Notes: generated by a model not told the origin, from the sequence alone. Counted from the stretch's first letter, positions 32,561 to 43,220 are shown. The stretch: DNA of 64,000 nucleotides from Argyresthia goedartella (GCA_949825045.1 OX463807.1:38894749-38958748), one strand, 5' to 3'. Program-made: numbers and translations.

Positions 32561-32570
32561 GGGGGGAATA
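32561..32570 (+). other. BEL-1 polypurine tract
   Basis: GGGGGGAATA directly abuts the 3' LTR, the expected plus-strand priming site. Confidence 0.7.
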
Positions 32571-32841
32571 TGTCTAGGCGCCTGTTCAGAAACCACTCAC
32601 GCCGCAAGGCGCATCCTTGCTATCATTTTTTATCAGGCGTCTTCAATTAGATATAACGCTCCACGCAGTGTGCTATCAAGCTACCTTCACATATTTTTAT
32701 TCAACTAAATTTACTGTTTTGGATTGCCTTTTGTGAGAACATTTCTGTTATAAAATTACTAAAATTCCATCATTAAAGTCTGCAAATCGGATTTGGGTTT
32801 CATTGGACCTCTAACGAAACCCCATAGTGTCAGCGAAGACA
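32571..32841 (+). repeat. BEL-1 3' LTR
   Basis: 271 bp, same ends as the 5' LTR, followed by the ATTAT target duplication. Confidence 0.93.
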
Positions 32842-32971
32842 ATTATAAATGTTGCATATTTTTAGCCGACTCAAAAATATGAGGTTTCTCAATTCATCAA
32901 GAACTTTTAGGTTTTTTTATCGAAGTTTATAGCGATTTCTCGAAGATGGATGAACCCATTTTTTTATTATT
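32842..32971 (+). repeat. 160-bp tandem duplication, remainder of copy 2
   Basis: Continues the unit interrupted at 26348 (attataaatgttgcat... to tttttttattatt). It is nearly identical to 26184-26313, with a visible change gaagcc/gaaccc. Confidence 0.85.
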
Positions 32972-33035
32972 GTTTACATTCTGATTGATCCCATTGACAC
33001 CAGGTCAGGATCAGATGAAATCGATTTAACTTTTC

Positions 33036-33275
33036 AGACGACCGGTTAGGCCTAGCGGGTAGTGACCCTGCCTACGAATGCTGACGGTCCTGGGTTGGAA
33101 TCCCGGTAAGGGCAAATATTTGTGTGATGAGCATGAATATTTGTTTCTTAGTCTTGGATGTTTTCTATGTATTTACATAAGTATTTATCTCTATTAAATA
33201 TATCGTCATCTAGTACCCACAACACTTCGTGTTGTTGACTAATATTTATCTATTTACTAATTTATTTAATTATTG
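33036..33275 (+). mobile_element. tRNA-derived SINE, family A copy 2
   Basis: Same family as 7975-8235. It has head gacgaccggttaggcctagcgg, box-B-like ggtcctgggttggaatccc, body ttagtcttggatgttttcta and an AT-rich TTTAT tail. Confidence 0.8.
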
Positions 33276-33778
33276 AAATATTATTGGGAGACCTAGCCAT
33301 CGTTGTATTGTTCATAGTAATTCGTGCATTTACTCTCGGGAAGCATCATTTTGTTAAGTTGAACTGATGACGAAGGCCACAGATGGCCGCCGGAACTGCT
33401 AGGTATTCCAAAGGTTGCAAAATTATATGTTTATTAAGGTTGGTCGGTAACGTATACCCGTAATACGTACCTTACTTACTACAATCCTGTTTTAGTGGTT
33501 AGATTGACCGTGGCGCCACCGACCGGCTCTGACGGAAGACCAGCGTTGGTTGTAAACCAGTAAACCAGCCAGCATTATGCTGAGTCAGGGTCCGTTTTGC
33601 GACAAACAAGCTCAACAGAGAAATATACTTTGAGTAATAATGTATAAATACTAGAGTAGGCGCGCAAACTAACTTTCTTGCAGCTATAAGTAGAGTGAAT
33701 TCACTCAACACCAATTCAGTCTGTGCCAAGCGCATGCCGAGCCGTGACACTTTTGATGCGAGAATAAGAAACTAAATA

Positions 33779-33844
33779 ATGCCGTCATGTGCTCTGCGGT
33801 ACTGTAAAAACTTCACCGTACAGGCCAAAAAAGCCGGGGAATAA
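33779..33844 (+). pseudogene. THAP zinc-finger N-terminal relic
   Basis: An ATG at 33779 opens MPSCALRYCKNFTVQAKKAG before TAA at 33842. The start MPSCAxxxCKN is the hallmark of the THAP DNA-binding domain (first C-X4-C pair), found in P-element-type transposases and cellular THAP proteins. A one-base shift just before the stop exposes ITFHINYP, matching the usual continuation of the domain. The rest of the C2CH finger is absent nearby. A short remnant, either of a P-like element or of a host THAP exon. Confidence 0.55.
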
Positions 33845-34269
33845 CTTTTCATATTAATTATCCTGTATTATTAGTAAAATACGCATATTCAATAATATTT
33901 TATGAATTACAAAAATCAACAAAGCGACAGCCATGTTTTCTCTTTAAAAATCAAAGTGTAACAAGATTTTTACATGCAGATGTGTCATTTCCGAATACCA
34001 ACGTGTTAAGCACGTCATAGATTTTGTAAATTTTTATTACACATGAAAATTCAAATTTAAAACTTATGGAAAAGACATTTACAAAAGCAAGCTTATCTCT
34101 AACAAGAGTTATCTTCCAGCAAGCCCAAGATGATAAGGATTAATTTCAAAGCAGTGACAGGTAAACCCTTGCGCAGAAATACCGCTCATGTTTTACTACC
34201 GCAATTAATTAATGATAATTATCATCTGACGAAAATTTAAAGAACTGTCAATTTATTTATTAAACTGAC
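33845..34269. other. No gene seen
   Basis: AT-rich non-coding sequence. A phrase near 34088-34142 (caagcttatctctaacaagag...ccagcaagccc) recurs near 43942-43995, so part of it is a dispersed repeat. Confidence 0.4.
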
Positions 34270-34719
34270 TAACAACATCACAACCAATGAAAAAAAACTC
34301 TAACGTCCAATCCCTATGCTCACGAGCAAACTGAAGTCGTGCTCGGCGGTGCGCTAGCGTCAATGCTGGACATGGTGCAGCTCTTCTTGGTGTCAGGTAA
34401 CGTTCAACAAGACTCCTTCTGACTGTATCCGAACTTATGACCACTTGGGTTCGTCACGCAAACTTCGTTGGAATTGAACTGCATTGAGACGGCGATTCCG
34501 AAGACCGGCCAAATGAATATAACGATCATCTGCGACTGATGTAGCCCTAGGTCTGCCTGTACCAGGACGGCCATCGAATACTCCAGTCTCTAAATATCGT
34601 CTGTAAACTCGTTCAACCTAGGAGTGACCCATTTGAAGTCTTCGAGCGAACTCACGTTGCCCTAAGCCTGCTTGGAGTAGCGCTATAGCTTGAGCTGCTT
34701 TCTGAGATGTCGTATGCAT
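34270..34719 (-). pseudogene. Tc1-like transposase, N-terminal relic
   Basis: On the minus strand, from an ATG at 34719, the frame reads MHTTSQKAAQAIALLQAGLG and QREFARRLQMGHS, then a stop. It continues with GVFDGRPGTGRPR and, after a further break, SSDTVRRSLVERYL...RRARLQFAREHRDWTLE, ending near 34290. These are the paired HTH domain and the following linker of Tc1-family transposases. The catalytic DDE part is missing and replaced by unrelated sequence. TIRs were not found. Dead, 3'-deleted copy. Confidence 0.7.
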
Positions 34720-36302
34720 TATGTACCGCGAATAGTAGTGAAAATTCACAAGTCTGAGCAAAAACAAACTGACAACTGACACAAATAAAAAAAAGGTAAG
34801 AACTATCCGACTACCATGGTAAAACAAAAAAATGTAAGCGCGAACTCCAGTCAAAACGGTGCGAAATGTTAGCATTGTGTTTGTTGCTTCATTACACCAT
34901 TAATAAACGACATTTTAAAGTTAAATTTATATTGATTGTAATCAATCTGTGATTGTAATCGTCATTAAACGCTCTTACTGTAGGTATAACTTTGCTAGAT
35001 ATGAGCTTAATACTTTTAGAGAAAATCGCATCATAGTTCGAAAGTGGCGGGTAGCCCGGTTTATTTGCTGTCCAGTTTATGACAACTGACACGCCCGCTC
35101 TCGTCAAGAGGCCGGGCACACATTTTGTTCGAGCTAGCGTCTCTAGTATTCTACATTATTACTCATAGGAAATTTATTATATATTAGTGTAAGTGCCTGT
35201 TTCGCAAATAAATCATTATTCTACTCTAATCTATTCTAATAATGCTTAAGAACCTGTCCACACGATGCGATGCGGCGCCGCACTGTATACAAATGTCCAG
35301 CAAATATCCATGCGTGGCCAAACGGTGCATTGTGGTCCGCACCGCACGTACAACGGAGCTCAACAAGCGGAATTTGGGGGGGGTACGCCGCGGCGAAGGA
35401 GCGGCCCCGGGCGTGGCATCACTTGCGGCGCCACTGCGAGCGAGCGGTGTAGTATGAACACCATCGACAAATTGACGTAAAACAGACGTTACTGCAATAA
35501 GGAACAGAGATATAGAGTTATTACTGTTAGTTACTGTTATAACAGTTAGTTACTGTTAGATCAAAATAAGTTTTAAACGCTGTGCCTCTGCCACTTTGTA
35601 TGGGAAAAGGCGTAATGCAATAATAAGTTATGTTGAAAAGTATTCAATTTGAACTGCCAGTGACTTTATGAACAATAACTTAACCCTCTCAATAGCCATA
35701 AAATAAAACAAAATATGGTATTAAAAAGCCGAATTGTCATGGCGGCCAGCCACATTACCGTTTTTTTTTTTTTCATTTACTCACTCAGTCGACCAATAAA
35801 GTGTGAGATACCAGAGAGAATGCTGGGTTGTTGTTTAACGAAAAAGAATAGTTGGTTGTAGTAATTATTTTATAAAAATAAATATAAACATTATTCCAAG
35901 TCCATACTAGGTCTTCATGCGCGAGTGGAAGGTACGTAAATTAATATTTAATGCCAGTCCATACTAGGTGTTCATACGCGAGTGGACAGGTTAAGGCTCA
36001 TTTCATATAAACTCGGACAGTTTCGGCTCTGGGCAGACTTGCAGCCGTTTCTATAGTAAAGTTATGGGACTTGTTGGTTGGATGAGCTGGGCGGGTATTG
36101 ATAAAAAAAAAATGCCTAAAATCGTCACTTAGTATTTTGGATTATGGAACAGTTTTGTTTTTGTTTGAAATACTCTCAGTGTTATGCAAGTGCTGGGGTA
36201 CGTCACCATCACTTCCAGGGGAGGTCCTCAACAATGTATCAACGTCGTCGGGCAGGCTCTGATGATGGCATCATGGAGAAATAACGGGAACTCTGTAAAT
36301 AA
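34720..36302. other. No gene; GC-rich patch and short tandem repeat
   Basis: 35250-35460 is a GC-rich, CpG-rich patch in an AT-rich context, with several overlapping short open frames and no recognisable product. At 35899-35955 and 35956-35990 a 57-bp unit beginning agtccatactagg is tandemly repeated. The rest is AT-rich and unassigned. Confidence 0.45.
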
Positions 36303-37450
36303 CGACCCGAATGGTCTAGTCGGCAGTGACAGCGATGTGAAGTTAGCCCAACACTTCCTAGGAACGGCTCTAAAATTTTAGACGATTTAGACCTTTTCTG
36401 GACCCCCCCAAATACGAAGTTTCAGATTTTGACCTCGCGCGAGTAAAAAGTTTTGGTGTTTGCAGAACTCATAGGTGTTTGCAGATTACACTCAAATTAT
36501 GTTCGGATGTTTTGTCATCTTACGTCGAAACCACATGAGATCAAAATCGAAAACCTCGTATTTCGGTAACTTTCGGAGTCCTCTGCCTATTAAAATAAAG
36601 TTCTATCTTCTTATGCGTTCCATTCCTTATGCGCTTGTTTACCTCGACGACATTGTTGTCGTTGCTTTTATTTTTTTTCTCAGATACTATATGACATACA
36701 GATGTTTTGAATACTTTCCCTGGGGGGTCAAAATCGCCTCCTTGAATGCTGTGAGTTTCAACAATATAGCACTGTTGGGCTGGTGTTTGCAGATTACACT
36801 CAAATTATGTTCGGATATTTTGTCATCTTACGTCGAAACCACATGAGTTCAAAATCGGAAACCTCGTATTTCGGTAACTTTCGGAGTCCTCTGCCTATTA
36901 AAATAAAGTCCTACCTTCTGATGCGTTCCATTCCTTATGCGCTTGTTTACTTTGACGACATTGTTGCCGTTGTTTTTATTTATTTTTTCACAATTTATAC
37001 GATATACAGATGTTCTGATAACATTTCCTGGGGGGTCAAAATCGGGCCGGGTTTCGGTGTTTGTAACGTTTTTAATTTTTTTTACGAAAACTTAGCGAGG
37101 TCAAAATCTGAAACTTCGTATTTGGGGGGGGCCCAAAAAAGGGCCTAAATCGTCTAAAATTTTAGAGCCGTTCCTAAGAAGTGTTGGGCTAACTTCACAT
37201 AGCTGGCAGTACCCTGCCTACGAAGCCAAGGGTCTCGGGTTCGAGTCCCGGTGGGGGCAAATATTTGTTTAATGAGAACGGATGTTTGTACCCTAGTCAT
37301 GGTTGTTTATCTATCTAAGTATTAATATTTATCTATATAAGTATGTGTATCGTTGTCTAGTACCCAGGATACAGGGAATCCTAGTTTGGGGCTAGAGCAA
37401 TGTGTGTAAATGCGTAAATAGTGTCCAAGGTATTATTATTATTAAATAAT
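36303..37450 (+). mobile_element. tRNA-derived SINE, family B, interrupted by a long-TIR element
   Basis: The SINE head (cgacccgaatggtctagtcggcagtgac) lies at 36303-36330. The rest resumes at 37205 with ggcagtaccctgcctacgaagcc, the box-B-like ggtctcgggttcgagtcccgg, a body with tagtacccaggatacaggg, and an ATTATTATT tail to about 37450. The intact minus-strand copy at 57306-57560 shows the undisturbed order. Confidence 0.85.
36331..37204. mobile_element. Long-TIR non-autonomous DNA element (MULE-like)
   Basis: An 874-bp insert with TIRs of about 105 bp. Both ends read AGC(G/T)ATGTGAAGTTAGCCC and continue to ...TTTTGACCTCGC. The flanks suggest a 9-bp target duplication: ggcagtgac at 36322-36330 and ggcagt-acc from 37205, the latter missing one base. 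Long TIRs plus about 9 bp duplication suggest a Mutator-type transposase in trans. The interior is two direct copies of a 308-bp unit (36474-36781 and 36782 to about 37050). No transposase. Confidence 0.8.
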
Positions 37451-38157
37451 GAAGTCACTTATGGGTAATATATTTTGTAAGATATTACCCATAGGTTTAG
37501 ATGAAGTCGGTTTTTTCAATTTTTTACTTATTGTTTATTAAATATATATTGGGTGCTTACCTATGAATTGGGCGAATTTTTCTTACAGATTCAGGATTTA
37601 ATAATTCGAATAATTAAATAGCTATTTCCAGTTTTTTTTTATTGTTTTAACATTAATTTCAATATTTTATATCTACTTATAAAAAAAACTTTTAATTTTC
37701 AGTTTGATGACTAAAATGTTATCTTCAAAATCAGTGCCTCCTAAATGTTATCCATTTTCATGATAATATTGGTAATATTTTTTTACAGCTGAGACTTTTA
37801 AAAAAATTATATAACATTTTCTGTTAGCTAAATGTTGTCTCATTCATACACACAAAGTTTATAAAATTAGTATCTGTCATTCCTAAAAAAATACAAAAAT
37901 GTTTGTATTGAGAATTGAGTTAACTTCAATTTCTCCATTCAAAACGCCAATTTCATATGTAAGGACCTAATATTATTATACCACGTTAGTTGCCAAATGC
38001 ACAGACTACTGATCAAATAAGGTTAAACTTAAATCTCATACCGGGGAGCTGTCATTTTCTAGGCGATAGTTAGCAACTACTTGACATTTGTCTGAGTGTA
38101 CATAAAACTGTAAGTTTTGTGCACACCAATACATATTAAATTGTATCAGAAACTGAA
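37451..38157. other. AT-rich sequence with a solitary mariner end
   Basis: At about 37945-37972, reading on the minus strand, TTAGGTCCTTACATATGAA followed by attggcg matches the left terminus of the mariner at 60283 except for one base. It is probably the end of a decayed or deleted mariner of the same family. No gene. Confidence 0.55.
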
Positions 38158-38162
38158 CTGGC

Positions 38163-38352
38163 TGTTCGAATCTTCACAAAAATGTCAGTACTGTCACTTC
38201 AATATAAGTCGTTCGTGTTACAAGACCTATAGTCCTTGTCTCAAAACTAAGTGATTGTATAATAACAGTTTTATATTGTGCCTATGGAAATACATACAAT
38301 CCATTCAATCCATGTGTAGTTTAAATTACTCATCTGAACCAGAATACGCACA
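38163..38352 (+). repeat. BEL-2 5' LTR
   Basis: 190 bp, TG...CA. Identical by eye to the 3' LTR. Confidence 0.94.
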
Positions 38353-38360
38353 TGGAATGA

Positions 38361-38373
38361 TGGTCCTTCAGCC
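38361..38373 (+). promoter_or_regulatory. BEL-2 candidate primer-binding site
   Basis: TGGTCCTTCAGCC begins eight bases after the LTR. It resembles the complement of the tRNA-Tyr 3' end (TGGTCCTTCGAGCC, from memory) with one base missing. Tentative. TGG directly at 38353 (TGGAATGATGG) is the alternative. Confidence 0.4.
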
Positions 38374-38752
38374 TTTTTAAATAAGTGAGGTGAGACGCCA
38401 TTGGAATACCAAACGGCCGGAGAGTCGTTCGGAATTTATAGAATATATTGCCAAGCTATTGTTGGTAAGTGGCTATCACTTTATTATTGTTCCTGTGCTG
38501 GGAGCTCTCCTGCGGAAGAAGCAATATCTTCAAGAAACCCGCAAGGAATTACGACGCGTAATTTGTCGTGTACGACACGTGTCACGAGGACGGAATTTGG
38601 ATACAAAAATCTAGTTCCGGAGTTTGCTGCATTATCGCCATACTTGTGTGTCCTCGAAATACGCTCTGTCCATTTACAGGTGCGTTATTTATTAGGATTT
38701 ATCTGGAAAGTATAATTATTCATCGATACCTAACCTAATACCTACCATATAC
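38374..38752 (+). other. BEL-2 leader, part 1
   Basis: Untranslated leader up to the hAT insertion; the duplicated target CCATATAC is at 38745-38752. Open frames here show no recognisable product. Confidence 0.6.
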
Positions 38753-38772
38753 TAAAGATGCGCGATTGTGAA

Positions 38773-40079
38773 TAACAATCGATAAACTTATTGATTGTAG
38801 CAGTTATTCACATTATTCGAATAACCTTATATCAATCGAATTAGAACAATCGATAATCGAGCGTCGTTTCATTCCTTCTGATTCGAAATTCATTTTTACT
38901 CGATTATTCTTATCGTCATGTAAAAGTAAACTCTATTTACTGATATAAACTGTCCAATTTTGTATGACAAGTTAAATCAGTAAACCATCAAACTTTACAA
39001 ATGTTACTAGTTTATATTCGAATGTCCCTAGTCTTTATTGCGCCCCAATAAGAAACTATTTTGATTGAAAGCTAGTATATATCTTGTACTTGTAAGAGTG
39101 CAAAGAAAGATATTTAAATGACATTAGTGTAAGCGAAAAAGAAACATAAACAAACAACATGGCGTTAACTTCTTCCGTACCCGCCATTTTGTAAGTACCG
39201 ACGACGTAGCTAAGATGCGACGTGCTACGTGCATAAGCAGGTAACATTAAATTTCAATATCAAATAAAAACGAATTTGTTTATTGAAAGTGAAATTAAGT
39301 ACCTAAGCTTTAAATACGAAGTGACAAAAAGGATTTTTCTTTCAGTCTCAAATTCTCAATTAACTAAGGTTACTTATATTTTTTTGACAGTAAAAAATAA
39401 TACAAGTAAATATATCTTCTATTATGTTCCTAATAATGTGTTTTTGCTGGAACTAAAATATAATTATACATACAATGTTTGCAGAAATTTGTTTTTAATA
39501 TGCTTATATTATGAGAAATAAGATCGACAATTTGTATCAATATTTTATATAAGTAATAAAAAATGTCTCTTATGTTACAATAAAACAAGATAAGAAAACA
39601 TATACAAAGCAACAAAATTTCAATGAGCGGTAGGTTTAAGGAAAGAAAATAAACACAAAAAATACAAATCAACAACATTTCAGTTTGCGTTCAGTTTAAG
39701 GTTTTTTTTAAATATATTTTTAAAAGGTAATACATCTGGCAAGGTTTATTATAAATTAGAGCGATCTAATATTTAATAAAGGCAGACACATACTGTATAA
39801 AATAAAAATTTATTAATTAAAGTAAACATGCAACTAAAATAAAAACAATATGTAATTCAACAATAAGCTTTTAACTATCCTTAGCTTTATTTAAGCATTT
39901 TAGCATAAATCTTGGATATCACACCATAATGTATGTTTATCACATAATTCTGAGATATAACAATTAGGAATATCACTTAGCTAAAAGATTTTTTATTTAT
40001 ACTATAAATAAATAATGTAGCCCATTATTGTCCCCACCAGATGTTTTCAATTTAGGGCTATATTAGGGCTCTGACCAGA
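38773..40079. other. hAT subterminal AT-rich region
   Basis: No gene. The sequence is rich in A/T and ATTCGA-type motifs near the end that recur near the opposite terminus (for example cgaattag / gattcgaa). Confidence 0.5.
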
Positions 40080-40410
40080 TTTACGACTACTATCACCGAG
40101 TAGCGATAGTGGCCGGGACCTACAGCTTAACATGTAATCCGAAACACGGAGGCGCCCGAAACAAATGCCTCATAGAAACAGACACCCATCCAGGGTTGCA
40201 ATTCGCGTACCGAATCGCATGGCAATAGCAATAGCGAGGGCCCGAAATGTATTTTTTGTGCGGCGCGTCTCTGCGCTGTTGAAAAGTCAAACCTGCATTT
40301 TGCACCCTCGCTATTGCTATTGCCATGCGATTCTGTACGCGACTCGGAGCCCAGAAACAGTACCCGTTTCAGCCAGATGATAGGCCACGGCCACGGACGC
40401 TTCTAATAAA
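40080..40410 (+). repeat. Dispersed repeat carrying a long hairpin
   Basis: The outer parts match, in order, the minus-strand repeat at 12596-12812. Between the phrases ending ccatccag (40192) and starting cagtacccg (about 40358) lies a segment absent from that copy. It contains inverted arms 40203-40240 and 40305-40342, 38 bp with one mismatch and a 64-nt loop. Confidence 0.75.
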
Positions 40411-40457
40411 CAATAATAAAATGTTACATAAATGTATTAGAAATATCATTGCTTATA

Positions 40458-42365
40458 CTAAATATTGCCATTGAGAAACATAATTTGGTCCAATTTTTGT
40501 GAGCTTAGACGATTACGGCGATCGCTCAATACATAACCTGCTTTTGAAAAAAGTCTTTCGGATGGAACGGATGTTGCAGGAATAGCCAAATATTTCTTAG
40601 CGAGAGTATAAAGTTCCGGAAAAATTTTCGCATGCTCTCGCCAGTAATTTAGGGGGTCTCCATGCCTATTTATCAAACCGCTCTCCAAATATTGTTTTAT
40701 CATTATAATTGCCGACGTTGTAGTTGATTGCACTTCACGATTTTGGGCAACTTTTTCGTCAAAATGAGCCCACAACGTTGATCCAGTGGTACGGTTGGTG
40801 TTAACGTGAGCAGTATTATTATTCGCATTTGTTTCTGTCACTGCTCTCTGAGCTTGGTTCTGGCTAATAAGGTGAGAAACTTCGTCAGTCACCCATTGTT
40901 GGGCATTTTTACCATTGTCCTCATGTCCGAATCCTGTTTTTTTGAACCGTGGGTCTAAAAAGGTAGCTTTAGCAACTATTTTGTTAATTTCGAGGCTTCC
41001 AAGCCTGCGAGCCACCATGTCAATTAGTGACTTATGAAGTTCAGCGCCGGTCAGTGTTGTCGGCATGACGTTTCGGAGTGAATATTGTAACCCTCTAATT
41101 AAAGGGACTATGGTAGACATGGTTATGTATTTTTCTCCAGAGAGAATTTCAGTCAATTCTAGGAATGGCTTTAAACTTTGCAAGCAGTCTTTAATAGTTG
41201 CCCATTCATTACCTGTTAAGTTTTCAGGCGCTCTGTCAGTTAAATCAGACAAAGCAAGTGTTAATGGCTGTTTTACTTCTACAAGTCTTTCCAGCATAAT
41301 GTAGATACTATTCCACCTAGTAACAACATCTTGTTTTAATTTAAGTTCTGGCAAGTTAAGCTCCATCTGTTTTTCTTTTAACTTGTAGGCTGAAACTGAG
41401 CTCTGCTTGAAATGGGTGATAATGCTTCTACATTTTGTGAGTAATGCCGCTAAATCTAGGGATATTGCATCATTAACTGTTAAGTTAATGGTGTGGGCTA
41501 CGCAGGGATGGTGATGTTTGCCTAGGTCTTCAGACACTGCTTTCTTCATATTTGCAGCGTTGTCAGTGACCACTGTCACCACTTTTGAATAAGCATTCCA
41601 TTTGTCCAAAATGTCAGTAATAACCGAAGCGGTGTTGGTTGCTGTGTGCGATCCGATCACTTCCTGGGTCGCTAGAGTTTTTGAGGCTACCTTATCATCA
41701 TGTATAAAATGCGCAGTAAGGCTGAGGAAAGTCTTTTCATTACTGCCCTTCCAGTAGTCGGATGTCAGTCCAATATGTTCAACGTCTTTGAGAATCTTTG
41801 CAAGTTTTTCTGCGTGAGCTTTATAATAAGTGGGCAAAAGTTTTTCACTTAAAGTTTTTCTGGAGGGTAGTGTGTAGCTAGGGTTTAGTTTCCGTACCAA
41901 GTTACGAAAACCGGAGTCCTCAACTATAGAAAGCGGCTGGTAATCTTTCACAACCATTTCCACCACAGCTTCGTCAAAACTTGAAATTTGTTCTGGTGTT
42001 AGGTCTGCATCTTTTGCACATAAACGCAGCTGCCTTTGGTGTTTAGCACCTGGTTGTTCAGGATGTGTCAAATCTATATTTTCACTAGCTCTATTTTCAT
42101 TAGCAGTAGGGCCTTGATGGGTTCTAGAACTTCCAGATGTAGATGGTGTTGAATTTGGTGGATTTTGTCTCACTGGCCCACCACGTCGGTCTTCTTCAGC
42201 ACGGAACTGAATAGGATGAATTCGTTTCAAGTGATCCTTAGAGTTTGAGGTATTACCGTGATTTGGATAAGATTTTCTGCACAGTTTACAACTGATGGTC
42301 TTGTTATCTGCAGCCTCGTCAAAAAATGCCCACACAATGGATCGTTTTGCTTTTGGTCGAGGCAT
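40458..42365 (-). CDS. hAT transposase with BED zinc finger
   Basis: This cut-and-paste transposase acts on the ends of the surrounding hAT element. It has 635 residues from the ATG at 42365, with no internal break. The N-terminal BED finger has Cys26, Cys29, His45 and His50 (SIVWAFF...CKLCRKSY...HLKRIH) and binds DNA. The RNase-H-like core has Asp203 (TSDYW), Asp268 (VVTDNAANM) and the C288-X2-H291 motif (CVAHTINL). The C-terminal dimerisation domain contains the hAT signature TSVPSERLFSKAG with Glu603 (near 596-635), then SDRRNRLS. It resembles ZBED1/ZBED4-like proteins, but its position inside matching TIRs with an 8-bp duplication marks it as an element gene, not a domesticated host gene. 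Length is normal for the family. Confidence 0.93.
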   Translation of the reverse strand: MPRPKAKRSIVWAFFDEAADNKTISCKLCRKSYPNHGNTSNSKDHLKRIHPIQFRAEEDRRGGPVRQNPPNSTPSTSGSSRTHQGPTANENRASENIDLTHPEQPGAKHQRQLRLCAKDADLTPEQISSFDEAVVEMVVKDYQPLSIVEDSGFRNLVRKLNPSYTLPSRKTLSEKLLPTYYKAHAEKLAKILKDVEHIGLTSDYWKGSNEKTFLSLTAHFIHDDKVASKTLATQEVIGSHTATNTASVITDILDKWNAYSKVVTVVTDNAANMKKAVSEDLGKHHHPCVAHTINLTVNDAISLDLAALLTKCRSIITHFKQSSVSAYKLKEKQMELNLPELKLKQDVVTRWNSIYIMLERLVEVKQPLTLALSDLTDRAPENLTGNEWATIKDCLQSLKPFLELTEILSGEKYITMSTIVPLIRGLQYSLRNVMPTTLTGAELHKSLIDMVARRLGSLEINKIVAKATFLDPRFKKTGFGHEDNGKNAQQWVTDEVSHLISQNQAQRAVTETNANNNTAHVNTNRTTGSTLWAHFDEKVAQNREVQSTTTSAIIMIKQYLESGLINRHGDPLNYWREHAKIFPELYTLAKKYLAIPATSVPSERLFSKAGYVLSDRRNRLSSQKLDQIMFLNGNI

Positions 42366-43220
42366 TATCTATCACTACAATACTCTTAATTCAGAATATG
42401 CAAAAATAAAAACAACAAGAAATGTTGTCAAGCGCGAAAATTGAATTTTTCACACTTTTCACATACTCACATCACAGTTTTTTGTAACCAACCTGTCAAC
42501 GATTATAATTAAACTCAAAATAAAAGTTAAGTTACGTACTTTTGCTTTTGAATCCACGCTGTTCAAGCAAAAGTTAGCCACCACCAACTTTTTGTTAGAT
42601 TTGTTAGTTTATGTCAAATATTGTTAGTAAACACCGAGAAGTTATACCAGTTTACTTTTTGTTAGTTTTTCTTGTTATTAAGCACGATTAACTGCAAATT
42701 TCAATTAATATTACCATAAATAAAGCACACGTGCCTAATGGCCTTGACCTTTTTTCTTATTCATACCTTTCCTTGTTTTTGAGTGCACCTGCGTGTGACC
42801 GGTACACACACACATACACACACATAAACAGATCACGGCGTATGCGGGGGTAGCGGCGGGATACAGAGAGTGACAAAGCGCATGCAATATGCATACGCGC
42901 ATGAAAGAGAAAGAAGTCATCGCGTTACTATGGTTACAAACTGACCTGTACATACACATACAATCAAATCGCAACGTCTGAGTTAAAAAAAAAATGGCGG
43001 CTTTTGCGCAGGTACAATGTTAGACAAAAGTGTTAACGCGATTGCGCATTATCCAAAATACTTACGATTTTTATTTGGAGGTATTATTTTTGATCACCTA
43101 AATTTAGATTTGTCAGTAAACTGTGAACCCCTAAATAATAGATTTATCACCTGTGTATAATGTATTTATTTTTTACATTTTTTAAAAGAAAAAAGTCTAA
43201 GATTGTGTCAATGTACTATA
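42366..43220. other. hAT subterminal region
   Basis: Non-coding upstream of the transposase. Contains one copy of the GC-rich segment (about 42780-42940) that recurs near the right end. Confidence 0.5.

Larger units (their letters stand above)
26349..32841 (+). mobile_element. BEL/Pao LTR retrotransposon BEL-1, full length
   Basis: A 6493-bp element with 271-bp LTRs beginning TGTCTAGG and ending GAAGACA. The 5-bp target duplication ATTAT lies at 26344-26348 and 32842-32846; five bases is usual for BEL/Pao. I count three differences between the LTRs (about 1 percent). Order is LTR, tRNA-Arg primer site, leader, gag-pol in one frame with a single stop, polypurine tract, LTR. Confidence 0.95.

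Noticed and set aside
34618..34875. An 85-codon minus-strand frame with a hydrophobic N-terminus, suggestive of a membrane protein
   Set aside because: The informative part is the Tc1 HTH start at 34719. The hydrophobic upstream extension is untranslated element sequence.
36475..37148. Open frames with FADYTQ and YALVYLDDIVV, resembling RT motifs
   Set aside because: The motif order and spacing do not fit an RT domain. The frames are two copies of the same 308-bp internal repeat of a non-autonomous element, and the second copy reads YFDD.
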